DNA of 64,000 bases from Pantoea deleyi (lineage in GTDB: Bacteria; Pseudomonadota; Gammaproteobacteria; Enterobacterales; Enterobacteriaceae), in NCBI RefSeq assembly GCF_022647325.1, contig NZ_CP071407.1, forward strand, positions 186,001 to 250,000, in the 5' to 3' direction. The translations under genes and the position numbers were made by a program. Positions 25,791 to 35,687 of the stretch are shown one piece after another (the stretch's first letter is position 1; each line of letters opens with the position of its first letter). The notes under the pieces were generated by a model, which made no database searches, was not told the DNA's origin, and was given only the letters and a program-made list of their open reading frames with translations.

Positions 25791-27164
25791 TCAGCCTGCG
25801 TTCGTTTCCGCAGGCACTTTCTTTCTGGTCATAAAGTTGAAAATCACTAACAGGGCAAAGATGCCGGTGATGATCATTGTGATGGTGCCTTTATCCATAA
25901 AGTGAGCCATGTTGCCGAGAAGGATACCGGTGACGCCAAAGTCGGTGTCGGAGAAGGTGGTGTTAGTCAGGCCGATCTGTCCCAGCACGGGCAGCAGGGC
26001 AACGGGCAGGAAGGTGATCAGCAGGCCATGCGCAAAGGCGCCGCAGATGGCGCCGCGTTTACCCCCGGTCGCATTACCAAATACGCCCGCGGTCGCGCCA
26101 CAGAAGAAGTGGGGCACCACGCCCGGCAGAATCAGAACCCAGTGAAGCTGGCCAAGGACAAACAGCCCGACCAGACCGCCGATAAAACTGGAGATAAAGC
26201 CCACCAGAACCGCATTCGGCGCGTACGGGAAGACAATCGGACAGTCCAGCGCAGGCCGGGCATCCGGTACCAGTTTTTCGGAGAAGCCGGTAAAGGCCGG
26301 AACGATCTCCGCCAGAATCAGGCGCACACCTTGCAGAATAATAAAGACGCCCGCCGCAAAGGTAATCGCCTGAATAAATGAATAAACCAGGTAGTTCTGA
26401 CCGTTACTGAAATGCGTCTCCACATACTCTTTACCGGCCGAGACCGACAGGATGAGGTAGATAATCATCATTGTCAGAGAGATAGAGATGGTGCTGTCGC
26501 GCAAAAAACTCAGGTTTTTTGGCATGTTCATCTCTTCGGTGGACTTAGAGCCTTTGCCCACCAGTGAGCCGATCCAGCCTGATAAGACGTAGCCAATCGT
26601 TCCGGTATGCGCCAGCGCAACGTGGTCACCGCCGATGATCTTGCGCATATAGGGCTGAGCGATAGCCGGGAAGGTCGCCATCAGAATGCCTAACAGCAGC
26701 GATCCGGTGTAAATAAGCTGAATACCCTCGAAGCCGGCAACCGACAGAATAATCGCGATCATACAGGCCATATAGAAGGTAACATGACCGGAAAGGTAGA
26801 TATATTTGAGCCGGGTAAACCTGGCGACAACGATATTCGCGACCATGCCGAAAGCCATGATCATCGTGGTCGGTGCGCCATATTTTGCCAGAGCGATCGA
26901 GACCATCGCTTCATTGTTGGGAATGATGCCCTGAACATCAAACGCCTGCTTGAAAATGTCGCCCAGCGGCGTCAGGGAACCGACCAGCACGGTCGCTCCG
27001 CCTGCCAGCACCAGAAAGCCCAGAATCGTTTTTACCGTTCCCTTGATCACATCCGGGAAGGGCTTCTTCTGCGCTACCAGCCCGAAACATGCCACCAGTC
27101 CGACTAAAATGGAGGGCACTTTCAGCACATCGACGACGAACTGCAAAAGGTTTTGAGTAAACAT
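25791..27164 (-). CDS. PTS ascorbate-family transporter EIIC (UlaA/SgaT-like)
   Basis: 457 residues, many membrane helices, of the SgaT/UlaA permease family (start MFTQNLLQFVVDVLKVPSIL; KTILGFLVLAGGATVLVGSL; LPGVVPHFFCGATAGVFGNATGG). It moves the sugar acid across the inner membrane while EIIB phosphorylates it. It follows EIIB and EIIA genes, so the three PTS subunits form a complete transporter. The true substrate is not certain: no UlaG-type lactonase or other catabolic gene accompanies it. Confidence 0.9.
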   Translation of the reverse strand: MFTQNLLQFVVDVLKVPSILVGLVACFGLVAQKKPFPDVIKGTVKTILGFLVLAGGATVLVGSLTPLGDIFKQAFDVQGIIPNNEAMVSIALAKYGAPTTMIMAFGMVANIVVARFTRLKYIYLSGHVTFYMACMIAIILSVAGFEGIQLIYTGSLLLGILMATFPAIAQPYMRKIIGGDHVALAHTGTIGYVLSGWIGSLVGKGSKSTEEMNMPKNLSFLRDSTISISLTMMIIYLILSVSAGKEYVETHFSNGQNYLVYSFIQAITFAAGVFIILQGVRLILAEIVPAFTGFSEKLVPDARPALDCPIVFPYAPNAVLVGFISSFIGGLVGLFVLGQLHWVLILPGVVPHFFCGATAGVFGNATGGKRGAICGAFAHGLLITFLPVALLPVLGQIGLTNTTFSDTDFGVTGILLGNMAHFMDKGTITMIITGIFALLVIFNFMTRKKVPAETNAG

Positions 27165-27204
27165 ATTAACCTCGAGGGTATGGTGTTTATCTGCTTATCA
27201 ACTT

Positions 27205-27477
27205 TCAGTTTTTCTCAAAATACTCACGTATTTTTTGCTCGATTTCTTTCAGATCGATGATGTTATTGATGATGATGACCTTCTCGGGCGGCAGGTTAGC
27301 GCTGTAGGCAATATCCTTCGCCATCACAAACACATCGGCCACTTCGGGCGTAACCGAACCGAGATCGGAATGCTCCACTTCAGCCTCAACACCAATCGTC
27401 TTCAGCACTTTCTTGATGTTCATCTCCATCATGAAGCTGCTGCCCAGACCTGAACCACACACTGCCATCATTTTCAT
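27205..27477 (-). CDS. PTS ascorbate-family EIIB (UlaB-like)
   Basis: 90 residues, a full EIIB domain. The phosphorylated Cys is in AVCGSGLGSSFMMEMN (Cys7). It takes phosphate from EIIA and passes it to the sugar in the EIIC channel. It is encoded between EIIA and EIIC, in the same direction. Confidence 0.9.
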   Translation of the reverse strand: MKMMAVCGSGLGSSFMMEMNIKKVLKTIGVEAEVEHSDLGSVTPEVADVFVMAKDIAYSANLPPEKVIIINNIIDLKEIEQKIREYFEKN

Positions 27478-27523
27478 AGCTGACCTCGTTAACTGTTTTT
27501 AGAAAAGGGGGGCGACAGACCGG

Positions 27524-27973
27524 CTAAACACCGGTCAGAATCGCCATCAGCGCCGGCTGACTGCGGGCGGCAAAGATCTGCTCCATGATGTTTTCATCGG
27601 AGAGCACCTCTGCCAGCTGAGAAATCATTTCGATATGGCTGTTACTGTCCGGCGCGGAGAACATAAAGATCACCTTCACGGGATCGTTCTCTTCGGAGTC
27701 AAAGGTCACGGCGTTGCCCAGCAACACTACGGACAACCCGAGTTTATGTGCGCCCTGTTCCGGCCGCGCGTGGGGCATAGCAATCTGTGGCGCAATCACA
27801 AAAAAGGGACCGATCGCCTCTTTCTGGTGAATAATGGCGTCAATGTAATCCTGTGATATGGCGCCTTCACGGAGCAGCGGACGCCCCGCCACGGCTAATG
27901 CTTCCCGCCAGTCAGCGACGTTTTCAACGTACTGTACTTTTTCGTTATTCAGCCAGTCAGCCAGATTTGACAT
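27524..27973 (-). CDS. PTS EIIA, fructose/ascorbate family (UlaC-like)
   Basis: 149 residues. The phospho-accepting His is in APQIAMPHARPEQGAHKLGL (His68). It takes phosphate from HPr. It is the first gene of the PTS operon and is transcribed away from the GntR regulator 515 bases upstream. The missing catabolic enzymes suggest that the phosphorylated product enters metabolism elsewhere or that the operon is regulatory. Confidence 0.88.
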   Translation of the reverse strand: MSNLADWLNNEKVQYVENVADWREALAVAGRPLLREGAISQDYIDAIIHQKEAIGPFFVIAPQIAMPHARPEQGAHKLGLSVVLLGNAVTFDSEENDPVKVIFMFSAPDSNSHIEMISQLAEVLSDENIMEQIFAARSQPALMAILTGV

Positions 27974-28068
27974 CGTCTTAACCCTGCCTCGAATGCGTAA
28001 TAAAATTTATAGAAGTCGCGACCCCGGATGCGGGGAAACGCGCGCGCTGGTGAGTCCGGCGACGCTGC

Positions 28069-28281
28069 AGATGTACAGTCACTTTTCCCATAAAAGCGGC
28101 TGCCTGCTGCTGTCTGCCCCTGTTATCTGACAACCCGGACAGATGAAGAACCCATGAAAAACAGTGACTATTAATTTATAAACGCCATTTATTCATGCAG
28201 TTACTGCGTAATTCATCTGCCTGCGAAGATGTAAAAAGGCGGAATCACTCACACCACCAAATCTGTACATCTTTCAGATGT
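28069..28281. promoter_or_regulatory. Repeated TGTACATCT elements between PTS operon and GntR gene
   Basis: AGATGTACAG (28069-28078) and its inverse CTGTACATCT (28263-28272) occur 190 bases apart. The second overlaps a perfect inverted repeat ACATCT-TTC-AGATGT (28267-28281). They are candidate operators of the divergent GntR regulator. The 513-base gap between the two divergent genes holds no other gene that I can see. Confidence 0.4.
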
Positions 28282-28368
28282 CTAGTCATCCTGATAATGT
28301 ACTTCGACGTGTACGGACACAACCTGTAAAATTAAAATATGGGTACGCAGGCTAAATATCAGTGTCAA

Positions 28369-28388
28369 TTTGTTAAATTGATCACATA
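28369..28388. promoter_or_regulatory. Candidate CRP site in the PTS/GntR intergenic region
   Basis: TGTTA-AATTGA-TCACA matches the CRP consensus at nine of ten core positions. It lies about 100 bases before the GntR gene and about 400 bases before the PTS operon, which would be expected to be under catabolite control. Confidence 0.5.
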
Positions 28389-28487
28389 TTCAGGTAGCCG
28401 GTGTAGTACTCCTCCGGCAATGTCAGGCAGAACTGTAGTGACACGGATAAGTGGCGCCGCCGGTTCACGCATAGGGGAAGAAAATCG

Positions 28488-29222
28488 ATGGTTGATGGGA
28501 TAACTGAAAAGCAAAAAGAGGTGGTGGATTACATCCTCAATAAAATTAAACAGGACGGCCTTCAACCCGGAGAAAAACTGGACACCGAAATCTCAATCGC
28601 AAAAAACATCGGCATTACCCGCGCCACGGTCCGTGAGGCGACGCGCATTCTGGTTGAACAGCAGCGGATATACCGGGTAAAAGGCTCGGGGATCTTTGTG
28701 GGTTCGACGGAGATGAGCAGTCAGGCGCACCGTTTTCATGTGCTCTCGCCGTTCGATTTTCAGGCGCAGCGGAAAGGGCACAAAGGCGTCCGGAAAATTA
28801 TTTCGGTCAGTATTGTCAAAGTTCCCTCGGCGGAAATGGCCCAGGCGTTGCGGATTAAAAACAGCGACCAGATCTATAAGATCCATCGCCTGATGTGTTT
28901 TGATGATATTCCGGTGGCGCTCGAACAGATTCACCTGCCGGTTTCCCTCTTCAGCAGCATGGAATTCAGCAAGCTGGAAATTTCGAAATATGCATATATC
29001 GAAGAGGTGACCGGAAAAAAAGTTCAGCTCAGAGATCAGCATCTTACGGCGATTAATCTCACGCACGCTGAGGCTCTGACGCTGCTGAATTTAAGCCCTG
29101 GGGATGCGGTCATCCAGATTAATGAAACCGTCTATCTCGACGACGGGGTGCCCTGCGAAGTTAATATTGCCATCATCAACACCCGCTATTTTCCATTAAA
29201 ACAGAATTCCCAGCGGCCTTAA
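28488..29222 (+). CDS. GntR-family regulator with UTRA effector domain
   Basis: 244 residues, HutC/FarR subfamily. Residues about 5-75 form the winged helix (DYILNKIKQDGLQPGEKLD; ITRATVREATRILVEQQRIYRVKGSGIFVG). The rest is a UTRA ligand-binding domain (SAEMAQALRIKNSDQIYKIHRLM; ALEQIHLPVSLF). It is transcribed away from the PTS operon, which it most likely represses until a sugar phosphate binds. The ATG follows a purine-rich GGGGAAG stretch. Confidence 0.88.
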   Translation: MVDGITEKQKEVVDYILNKIKQDGLQPGEKLDTEISIAKNIGITRATVREATRILVEQQRIYRVKGSGIFVGSTEMSSQAHRFHVLSPFDFQAQRKGHKGVRKIISVSIVKVPSAEMAQALRIKNSDQIYKIHRLMCFDDIPVALEQIHLPVSLFSSMEFSKLEISKYAYIEEVTGKKVQLRDQHLTAINLTHAEALTLLNLSPGDAVIQINETVYLDDGVPCEVNIAIINTRYFPLKQNSQRP

Positions 29223-29710
29223 TGTCTGCCGTTTCCGCTTCGCGGCTGGCTATACCGTCACAGCTTTTCGGCAGACAGAAAAACAGGAATGGCCTGCGGG
29301 GTAAAATAACCCGGTAAAAGTCCCTGCCCGTTATTTCCGCCGAAGCGAATCGCCCCGTTTTTTCATTCGCTGAGCCTCTATGCATTCCCCGGTTGCCAGA
29401 CCTCTGAAACAGCGCCGCCGCGCGCCCGCCCGCTTTATCCGCCCATCCCGGCATCGGCCCCGATAGATAAGAAGTTTTTCTGCAAACCTTTACCAGCTTA
29501 TGGATTTTAATCCCGTCATGCTGCGAAAACAGGCAATAAAGAGGAGTGAATAGCGCCTGAAACCGGCTTTGAACGCCCCTTTCTGCGCACTTCCCTGCCT
29601 GGCGTGGCCATTATAAGGAATTCAAGAAAGCATAAAACAATATGATGTTTTACCAATAACTGGCGTCACCGCACACTGGTCAGCAACAGAAATGCATAAG
29701 GACCAGATAA
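29223..29710. other. Intergenic stretch without a recognised gene
   Basis: About 490 bases between the GntR gene and the first monooxygenase. Short open frames here lack ribosome sites. The last 100 bases (TATAAGGAATTCAAGAAAGCATAAAACAATATGATG in pieces) are AT-rich and should hold the promoter of the rightward operon. AAGGA precedes the next ATG. Confidence 0.5.
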
Positions 29711-30709
29711 ATGGCATATCGATTGAGTCTGTTAGACAAAGCGCCCGTGTCGCAGGGAGAGTCGGCCACCGCGGCGTTGCAGCGCACGCTGCAGCTGGCG
29801 CAACGGGCAGAGGAGTGGGGCTATCATCGCTTCTGGCTGGCGGAACATCACAACACCGCCCAGCTCGCCAGTCCTTCACCCGAGGTGCTCATCGCGTGGA
29901 TCATTGCGCAGACCCGTCATATCCGTGTCGGTTCGGGCGGCGTGATGTTGCAGCATTACAGCCCCTACAAAGTGGCGGAAAACTTCAATCTGCTCGCGTC
30001 ACTGGCACCGGGACGCATTGATATCGGCGTGGGTAAGGCGCCGGGCGGCCTGCCGCTCTCCACCCATGCGCTGCAGCAGGGTATCAATGCTGCGAAAAAA
30101 GGATCCTTTGCCGATCAGCTTCAACTGCTGGATAGCTGGCTGACACCCGCCCGCAAACAGCCCGACGAAGAGGGCCTGGCCGCAACGCCGCTGCCTTCCT
30201 GCCCGGCGAACCGTTTTCTGCTGGGGGCCAGTGAAGAGAGCGCCAGACTGGCGGCCTCGCTGGGCTGGCAGTTTGTCTTCGCCGCCCACCTTAACGGCGA
30301 TCGCCAGCTACTTGAACATGCACTGAATACCTATTCCCGCCTGAGTCAGGGCCAGCGTGCGCTGGTCGCCGTGCAGGTGGTGGTCGCCGACTCCCCGGCC
30401 CAGGCTGACCTGCTGGTCAGTTCACTGCGTCATTACCATGTGTCGGTGAAAGAGGGGCCTTCCGTTAACGTTGCCAGCCTGGCGCAGGCGGAGCGCTATG
30501 TGCGGCAGGGCGGATATCGCGATTATCAGATCGAGCCGCGTACGCCGTCCCTGCTGCGGGGCACCGCGGCGCAGGTTCATGCGCAGTTAGACGCGCTGCA
30601 TCACAACTTTGATATCGACGAGTTTGTCATCGACACGCCGGTTACGGAACCGGCCGCCCGGCTGCGATCACTGGAACTGCTGGCAACGCGTCATCTGGTT
30701 GCGGCCTGA
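29711..30709 (+). CDS. LLM-class flavin-dependent oxidoreductase, MsnO8-like
   Basis: 332 residues, luciferase-like fold: YRLSLLDKAPVSQGESA at the N-terminus, RFWLAEHHNTAQLASPSPEVL, IRVGSGGVMLQHYSPYKVAENF and LAPGRIDIGVGKAPGG. These blocks are typical of the MsnO8 group of flavin monooxygenases. It opens a rightward operon that also encodes an M20 deacylase, a second monooxygenase, an acetyltransferase and an amino acid transporter. It probably oxygenates an organosulfur or N-acyl amino acid intermediate (inference). The start is supported by AAGGA 8 bases upstream. Confidence 0.82.
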   Translation: MAYRLSLLDKAPVSQGESATAALQRTLQLAQRAEEWGYHRFWLAEHHNTAQLASPSPEVLIAWIIAQTRHIRVGSGGVMLQHYSPYKVAENFNLLASLAPGRIDIGVGKAPGGLPLSTHALQQGINAAKKGSFADQLQLLDSWLTPARKQPDEEGLAATPLPSCPANRFLLGASEESARLAASLGWQFVFAAHLNGDRQLLEHALNTYSRLSQGQRALVAVQVVVADSPAQADLLVSSLRHYHVSVKEGPSVNVASLAQAERYVRQGGYRDYQIEPRTPSLLRGTAAQVHAQLDALHHNFDIDEFVIDTPVTEPAARLRSLELLATRHLVAA

Positions 30710-30728
30710 ATCTCAGCGGAGAGACATC

Positions 30729-31880
30729 ATGAGTGCGGAATCACAACTGATTGCATGGCGGCGTGAACTGCATACCTGGCCGGAGCTGTCGGGTCAGGAG
30801 TTCGCGACCACCGCCCGGCTGCGAAGCTGGCTGCAGGCGGCGGGTATCCGTCTGGCTGACTATCCGCTGGAGACGGGTGTGGTGGCGGAAATTGGTCACG
30901 GAGAAACCGTGGTCGCGCTGCGCGCCGACATCGATGCGTTACCCATCCATGAGGCGAGCGGCGTGCGTTTTCACTCCCGTCATCCCGGCGTAATGCACGC
31001 CTGCGGGCACGATCTGCACAGCGCGGTGATGCTGGGTGCGGCGCTGCAGCTCCATGCGCAGGCCGACCAGCTGCCCGGCCGGGTGCGTATCCTGTTTCAG
31101 CCTGCCGAGGAGATTGCCCGCGGCGCACGCCAGTTTATCGACGCTGGCGTGCTGGATGAGGTGCAGGCGATCTTCGGGATGCACAACGAACCGTCACTGC
31201 CGGTCGGCACCTTTGCGACCCGCAGCGGCGCGTTTTACGCCAACGCCGACAAATTCATTATCCGCGTCACCGGCAAAGGCGCACATGCCGCCCATCCGGA
31301 GCAGGGCGTTGACAGCATCGTCACGGCCAGCCAGATCATTCAGGCGCTGCAGGGGCTGACCAGCCGCAGCTTCAGCGCCCTGGACAGCCTGGTGCTGAGC
31401 ATCACCCGCATCGACGGCGGTAAAAGCTGGAACGTCCTGCCCGGCAGTGTCGAATTTGGCGGAACGGCCCGCACCCACGATGCAGAGGTGCGCGCCGAGC
31501 TGGAGCAGCGGGTACGCACCCTGGTTGAGCACCTCGCCGACGCCAATGGCGCGCAGGCGACCCTGAGCTGGCATCCCGGCCCGCCGGTGCTGATCAACGA
31601 TGCGCACTGGGCAGACTTCAGCAGCGAGGTCGCACGGCAGGCCGGTTATCGCGTTCAGACGGCCGGGCTGCATCTGCTGGGTGAGGATTTCGCCTTTTAT
31701 CTGCAACAGGTGCCGGGTGCCTTTGTCAGCCTCGGCAGCGCCAGCGAGGCGGGTCTGCACCACGCCAGCTTCACCCCGGACGAGGCGCTGATTGCGCCCG
31801 CTGCCGACTACTTCGCCCGACTGGCCCGCCGGGCGCTGCAGCATCTCACGGCGCGATGTCGGGCCCCGCTTCTGAACTGA
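30729..31880 (+). CDS. M20-family amidohydrolase (YxeP-like deacylase)
   Basis: 383 residues. Metal motifs are VMHACGHDLHSAVML, FQPAEEIARGA and HLLGEDFAFYLQQVPG. Length and motifs match YxeP/hippurate-hydrolase deacylases, which in Bacillus remove the acetyl group from N-acetylcysteine derivatives at the end of the S-(2-succino)cysteine pathway. The start is at MSAESQLIAW behind GGAGAG, and an upstream extension in the same frame overlaps the previous gene and is not used. It is a close paralogue of the amidohydrolase at 10264-11406. Confidence 0.87.
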   Translation: MSAESQLIAWRRELHTWPELSGQEFATTARLRSWLQAAGIRLADYPLETGVVAEIGHGETVVALRADIDALPIHEASGVRFHSRHPGVMHACGHDLHSAVMLGAALQLHAQADQLPGRVRILFQPAEEIARGARQFIDAGVLDEVQAIFGMHNEPSLPVGTFATRSGAFYANADKFIIRVTGKGAHAAHPEQGVDSIVTASQIIQALQGLTSRSFSALDSLVLSITRIDGGKSWNVLPGSVEFGGTARTHDAEVRAELEQRVRTLVEHLADANGAQATLSWHPGPPVLINDAHWADFSSEVARQAGYRVQTAGLHLLGEDFAFYLQQVPGAFVSLGSASEAGLHHASFTPDEALIAPAADYFARLARRALQHLTARCRAPLLN

Positions 31881-31958
31881 TTTCATCTGCCGCCCTGATA
31901 ACACGACGGTTCTGATCCCCGTCGCGGGCACCGCTACGACTAAAAAAGAGAGCACACC

Positions 31959-33272
31959 ATGACCACAAGACAACTCCGGCTGGGCACGATTCTGCATGGC
32001 GCGTCGGGAAACATGTCCGCCTGGCGCCATCCGGCGGCGCAGGCCGATGCCAGCATCAGCCTGGACTACGCGAAAAAAATCGCCCGCAAGGCGGAGCAGG
32101 GCCGACTCGACTTTCTGTTTGTCGCGGACGGCTTATTCATTAACGAGAAGTCGATCCCGCACTTTCTCAATCGCTTCGAACCGCTGACGCTGCTGTCGGC
32201 GCTGGCGGGCGTGACCGAACATCTGGGGCTGGTCGGCACCGTCTCCACCTCCTACAGCGAGCCGTTTACCGTGGCGCGTCAGTTTGCCAGCCTCGATCAT
32301 CTCAGCGGCGGCCGGGCGGGCTGGAATGTGGTGACATCCCCTCTGGAGGGATCGGCGAAAAACTTTTCGCGCCAGCAACATCCTGAGCACGCACTGCGTT
32401 ATCGCATCGCCGATGAATATCTGCAGGTGGTGAAGGGCCTGTGGGACTCCTGGGAAGGCGATGCCTTTGTGCGTGACAAAGCGAGCGGGCAGTTCTTCGA
32501 TCCGGCAAAACTGCACACGCTCGATCATCACGGCGACTTCTTTCAGGTGCAGGGCCCGCTGAACATCGCGCGCACGCCGCAGGGCCGCCCGATTATCTTC
32601 CAGGCGGGTGCGTCTGAAGATGGCAAAAAACTGGCCGCGCGCCATGCGGATGCCATCTTTACCCATCAGCCCACCCGCGAAGAAGCGCAGGCGTTCTATC
32701 AGGACGTGAAGCAGCAGCTGGTCGCCAATGGCCGCCAGCCAGAGGATCTGCATATCTTCCAGGGGGTGAGCGTGATCGTTGGCGATGACGACGAGGATGT
32801 GGAGCGCCAGTATCAGACCACGGCCGCGCTGGTGTCCATCCGCGATGCCCTGAACTATCTTGGACGCTTCTTTGACCATCACGACTTTTCACAATATCCG
32901 CTCGACGCGCCGTTCCCCGATATCGGCGACATTGGCCAGAACAGTTTCCGCAGCACCACCGATGAGATCAAACGCAAAGCGAAGCAGCACGGCCATACCC
33001 TGCGCCAGGCCGCGCTGGAAGCCGCTACCCCGCGCCCGCTGTTTCACGGCACGCCGGACGCGGTGGCCGATGGCCTGCAACTCTGGTTTGAAACGCACGC
33101 CACCGATGGATTCATCATCAACGGCGGCACGCCCGACACCTTTGAACGCTTTGTTGACCGCGTGGTGCCGATTCTGCAGGCGCGCGGCCTGACGCGCCGC
33201 GACTATCCGGGCACGACCCTGCGCGACAGCTTCGCCCTGAAACACCCCGTTAACCAGTTCACCTCACACTAA
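31959..33272 (+). CDS. FMN-dependent monooxygenase, NtaA/SnaA/DszA (YxeK/YtnJ) family
   Basis: 437 residues, typical of this family: [62 protein letters not shown] in pieces, [21 protein letters not shown], and the long C-terminal half with [14 protein letters not shown] and [13 protein letters not shown]. Members use FMNH2 from a separate reductase to oxygenate nitrilotriacetate, dibenzothiophene sulfone or S-substituted N-acetylcysteines (YxeK, YtnJ). Its neighbours (deacylase, acetyltransferase, amino acid ABC transporter) fit the last use. Confidence 0.87.
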   Translation: MTTRQLRLGTILHGASGNMSAWRHPAAQADASISLDYAKKIARKAEQGRLDFLFVADGLFINEKSIPHFLNRFEPLTLLSALAGVTEHLGLVGTVSTSYSEPFTVARQFASLDHLSGGRAGWNVVTSPLEGSAKNFSRQQHPEHALRYRIADEYLQVVKGLWDSWEGDAFVRDKASGQFFDPAKLHTLDHHGDFFQVQGPLNIARTPQGRPIIFQAGASEDGKKLAARHADAIFTHQPTREEAQAFYQDVKQQLVANGRQPEDLHIFQGVSVIVGDDDEDVERQYQTTAALVSIRDALNYLGRFFDHHDFSQYPLDAPFPDIGDIGQNSFRSTTDEIKRKAKQHGHTLRQAALEAATPRPLFHGTPDAVADGLQLWFETHATDGFIINGGTPDTFERFVDRVVPILQARGLTRRDYPGTTLRDSFALKHPVNQFTSH

Positions 33273-33283
33273 GAGCACACGCC

Positions 33284-34225
33284 ATGCAAACACCCCTGCG
33301 TCTCCTCGCCCTGCTTATTCTGGCCGCCAGCAGCAACGGTCTGGCGGAAGGCACAAGCGTCGCCTACAACGGTCAGCGCGTCAGCCTTGAGGCAAATAAA
33401 GCCGCGATTAACACCGCGAAAAATCCGGAGGCCATCGCGCAACTGCCCGCCGGGCACCATTTTGTCGTACCGGGTGCCTTTACCGTGGCGGTCGCCGCGC
33501 TGAACTCGCCGCCGCTGACGGTATTCTCTGATGACAATAAAACCCTGCTCGGCAGTGAAGTGGATATCGCCCGCCTCGTGGCTGACAGCCTGGGCCTGAA
33601 GCTCAACGTCGTGCCAACGTCCTGGGAAGGCTGGCCGCTGGGCGTCGCCTCCGGCAAATATGACGCGGCGATCTCCAACATCACCGTGACCCGCGAACGC
33701 AAAGTGAAGTTCGACTTCGCCACCTACCGCAAAGATTCCCTGGGCTTTTATGTCAAAAGCAGCAGCCCGATTCAGTCCGTGACCAAAGCAGAAGATATAG
33801 CCGGGCTGCGGATCATCGTGGGGTCCGGCACCAATCAGGAGGCGATCCTGCTGGCGTGGGACAAAGAGAATCAGGCCAAAGGGCGTAAAGCCTTTACGCC
33901 GATCTATGCCAAAGATGACGCCGCCCAGACCCTGGCTCTGCAGGCGGGGCGGGCCGACGCCTACTTCGGCCCCAACGTGATTGGCGCCTGGAAAGCGGCG
34001 CTGACCGGCAAAACCCGTCTGGTGGGCAGCGTGGATGGTGGCTGGCCGAAGGCGGCGCACATTGCCGTCACGGTGAAGAAAGGCAGCGGTCTGGCGGAAC
34101 CTATCAGCACCGCCCTGAACGGGGTGATCGGCAATGGCGACTACCAGAAGGTGCTGAATCGCTGGGGTGAGGGCGTCGAGCGCATCGATCGTTCTGAAAT
34201 CAATCCCGCCGGACTGGGCGACTGA
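33284..34225 (+). CDS. Polar amino acid ABC transporter substrate-binding protein (first copy)
   Basis: 313 residues, SBP_bac_3 family, with a signal peptide ending near SNGLAEG. Ligand-domain blocks include [36 protein letters not shown] and IAGLRIIVGSGTNQEAIL. It should deliver an amino-acid-like substrate to the permease/ATPase encoded two genes on. A second, related binding protein closes the operon (36462-37370). Both share PxxIAxxPAGxHF and VPxSWExWPLG segments. Confidence 0.87.
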   Translation: MQTPLRLLALLILAASSNGLAEGTSVAYNGQRVSLEANKAAINTAKNPEAIAQLPAGHHFVVPGAFTVAVAALNSPPLTVFSDDNKTLLGSEVDIARLVADSLGLKLNVVPTSWEGWPLGVASGKYDAAISNITVTRERKVKFDFATYRKDSLGFYVKSSSPIQSVTKAEDIAGLRIIVGSGTNQEAILLAWDKENQAKGRKAFTPIYAKDDAAQTLALQAGRADAYFGPNVIGAWKAALTGKTRLVGSVDGGWPKAAHIAVTVKKGSGLAEPISTALNGVIGNGDYQKVLNRWGEGVERIDRSEINPAGLGD

Positions 34226-34235
34226 GGAGCTGACG

Positions 34236-34754
34236 ATGAGTGAATCCACGTTTCGTGAAATCTCCCCGGAGGCACCGGAGCTGCAACCGATACTCAGCGG
34301 TCTGTTTGGTGAATATGCGGCGCGTTACGGCGACTTCTTTTCCCACCGCAACGTGCTGGAGCAGGAGCTGACCGAATGGTATCTGCCGCCGCAGGGGCTG
34401 TTTATCGTGCTGGAGCGTGACGGCGAGATCATCGCGATGGGCGCGTATAAACCCTATGACACGCAGACCGCAGAGCTGAAACGCATCTGGACGCGCAGCG
34501 ATCTGCGTCGTCAGGGGCTGGCTCTGGTGGTGCTGCAGGAGCTGGAGCGGCGCGCCCTGCAGGCCGGTTATCAGCGGCTGTTTCTCACCACCGGCTTCCG
34601 CCAGCCGGAGGCGGTGCGGCTCTATACCGGGCACGGCTATCAGCCGCAGTTCGATCTCAGCGGCGATCTGGAGCGTTATGGTCAGCCACCGCACGACGGA
34701 CGACTGCGTTTTATCAAAGTGATCGGCGTCCATGACGTCGCCAGGGCGAGTTAA
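34236..34754 (+). CDS. GNAT-family N-acetyltransferase (candidate YxeL/YtmI analogue)
   Basis: 172 residues. The acetyl-CoA motif A is IWTRSDLRRQGLALVVLQELERRA (in the GNAT core, R-R-Q-G-L-A), followed by LFLTTGFRQPEAVRLYTGHGYQP. Placed between binding protein and permease, it corresponds to the acetyltransferase of the Bacillus yxe and ytm operons, which protects the amino group of an S-substituted cysteine before oxygenation. The ATG with GAGGAGCTGACG in front was chosen, 11 bases after the previous stop. Confidence 0.8.
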   Translation: MSESTFREISPEAPELQPILSGLFGEYAARYGDFFSHRNVLEQELTEWYLPPQGLFIVLERDGEIIAMGAYKPYDTQTAELKRIWTRSDLRRQGLALVVLQELERRALQAGYQRLFLTTGFRQPEAVRLYTGHGYQPQFDLSGDLERYGQPPHDGRLRFIKVIGVHDVARAS

Positions 34755-34763
34755 GGAGCGACG

Positions 34764-35687
34764 ATGAGCCAACATCAATTAAAGGTCGTGCCGGCCCGTT
34801 ATCCGGCACGTACTGCGGGCGCTGTCGTGGCGCTGTTTATTCTGGCGGGCGTGGTGCAGTCCGTGGCATTCAACCCGCGCTGGGAGTGGGGCGTGTTTGC
34901 CCGCTGGTTCTTCGATCCTGTGATCCTGCATGGTTTAGGCCAGACGCTGCTGCTGACGCTGTTCGGCACCCTGTTCAGCCTGTTCTTTGGCGGCCTGCTG
35001 GCGCTGGCGCGGCTCTCCTCATCGTGGCTGCTGAGCACGCTGGCGTGGGGCTATATCTGGCTGTTCCGTTCGCTGCCGCTGATTGTGGTGCTGATCATTC
35101 TCTATAACTTCTCCTATCTCTACGACACGCTGTCGATCGGCATTCCCTTTACCGGCCTGTCGTGGGGCGCGTTTCAGACCATCGATGTGCTGGGTCAGTT
35201 TCCGGCGGCGGTGATCGGGCTGACCCTGGTGCAGGCGGCCTACAGCGCGGAGATTATTCGCGGCGGCATTCTCGGCGTCGATCACGGCCAGGTAGAAGCG
35301 GCCTCTGCGCTGGGGCTCTCCGCCTCGCGCCGGACCTTCCGCATCATCCTGCCGCAGGCACTGCGCGCCATTATCCCGACGGCATTCAATGAAATTATCA
35401 GTCTGGCGAAAGGCACCTCGGTGGTTTACGTGCTGGCGATGCCGGAGCTGTTCTACACCATCCAGATGATCTACAACCGCAATCAGGAGGTGATCCCGCT
35501 CCTGATGGTCGGTGCCGCCTGGTATCTGATCATCACCACGGTTCTGTCCGTGATTCAGTACAACGCTGAACGCTGGATGGCCCGCAGCGTCACCCGTGAA
35601 CCGCAGCCGTCGCGCTGGCGTCAGTGGCGTAACCGCGCCGAACCGCTTCATTCTACCGAGGAGATCAGCCATGTCCGAAGCCATTGA
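34764..35687 (+). CDS. Polar amino acid ABC transporter permease (HisM/GlnP type)
   Basis: 307 residues with five or six membrane helices. The HisM-type sequence is [20 protein letters not shown] and the EAA loop [31 protein letters not shown] contacts the ATPase. It probably acts as a homodimer, since only one permease is encoded. The long N-terminal region before the core (about 60 residues) and a basic C-terminal tail are slightly unusual. Confidence 0.9.
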   Translation: MSQHQLKVVPARYPARTAGAVVALFILAGVVQSVAFNPRWEWGVFARWFFDPVILHGLGQTLLLTLFGTLFSLFFGGLLALARLSSSWLLSTLAWGYIWLFRSLPLIVVLIILYNFSYLYDTLSIGIPFTGLSWGAFQTIDVLGQFPAAVIGLTLVQAAYSAEIIRGGILGVDHGQVEAASALGLSASRRTFRIILPQALRAIIPTAFNEIISLAKGTSVVYVLAMPELFYTIQMIYNRNQEVIPLLMVGAAWYLIITTVLSVIQYNAERWMARSVTREPQPSRWRQWRNRAEPLHSTEEISHVRSH

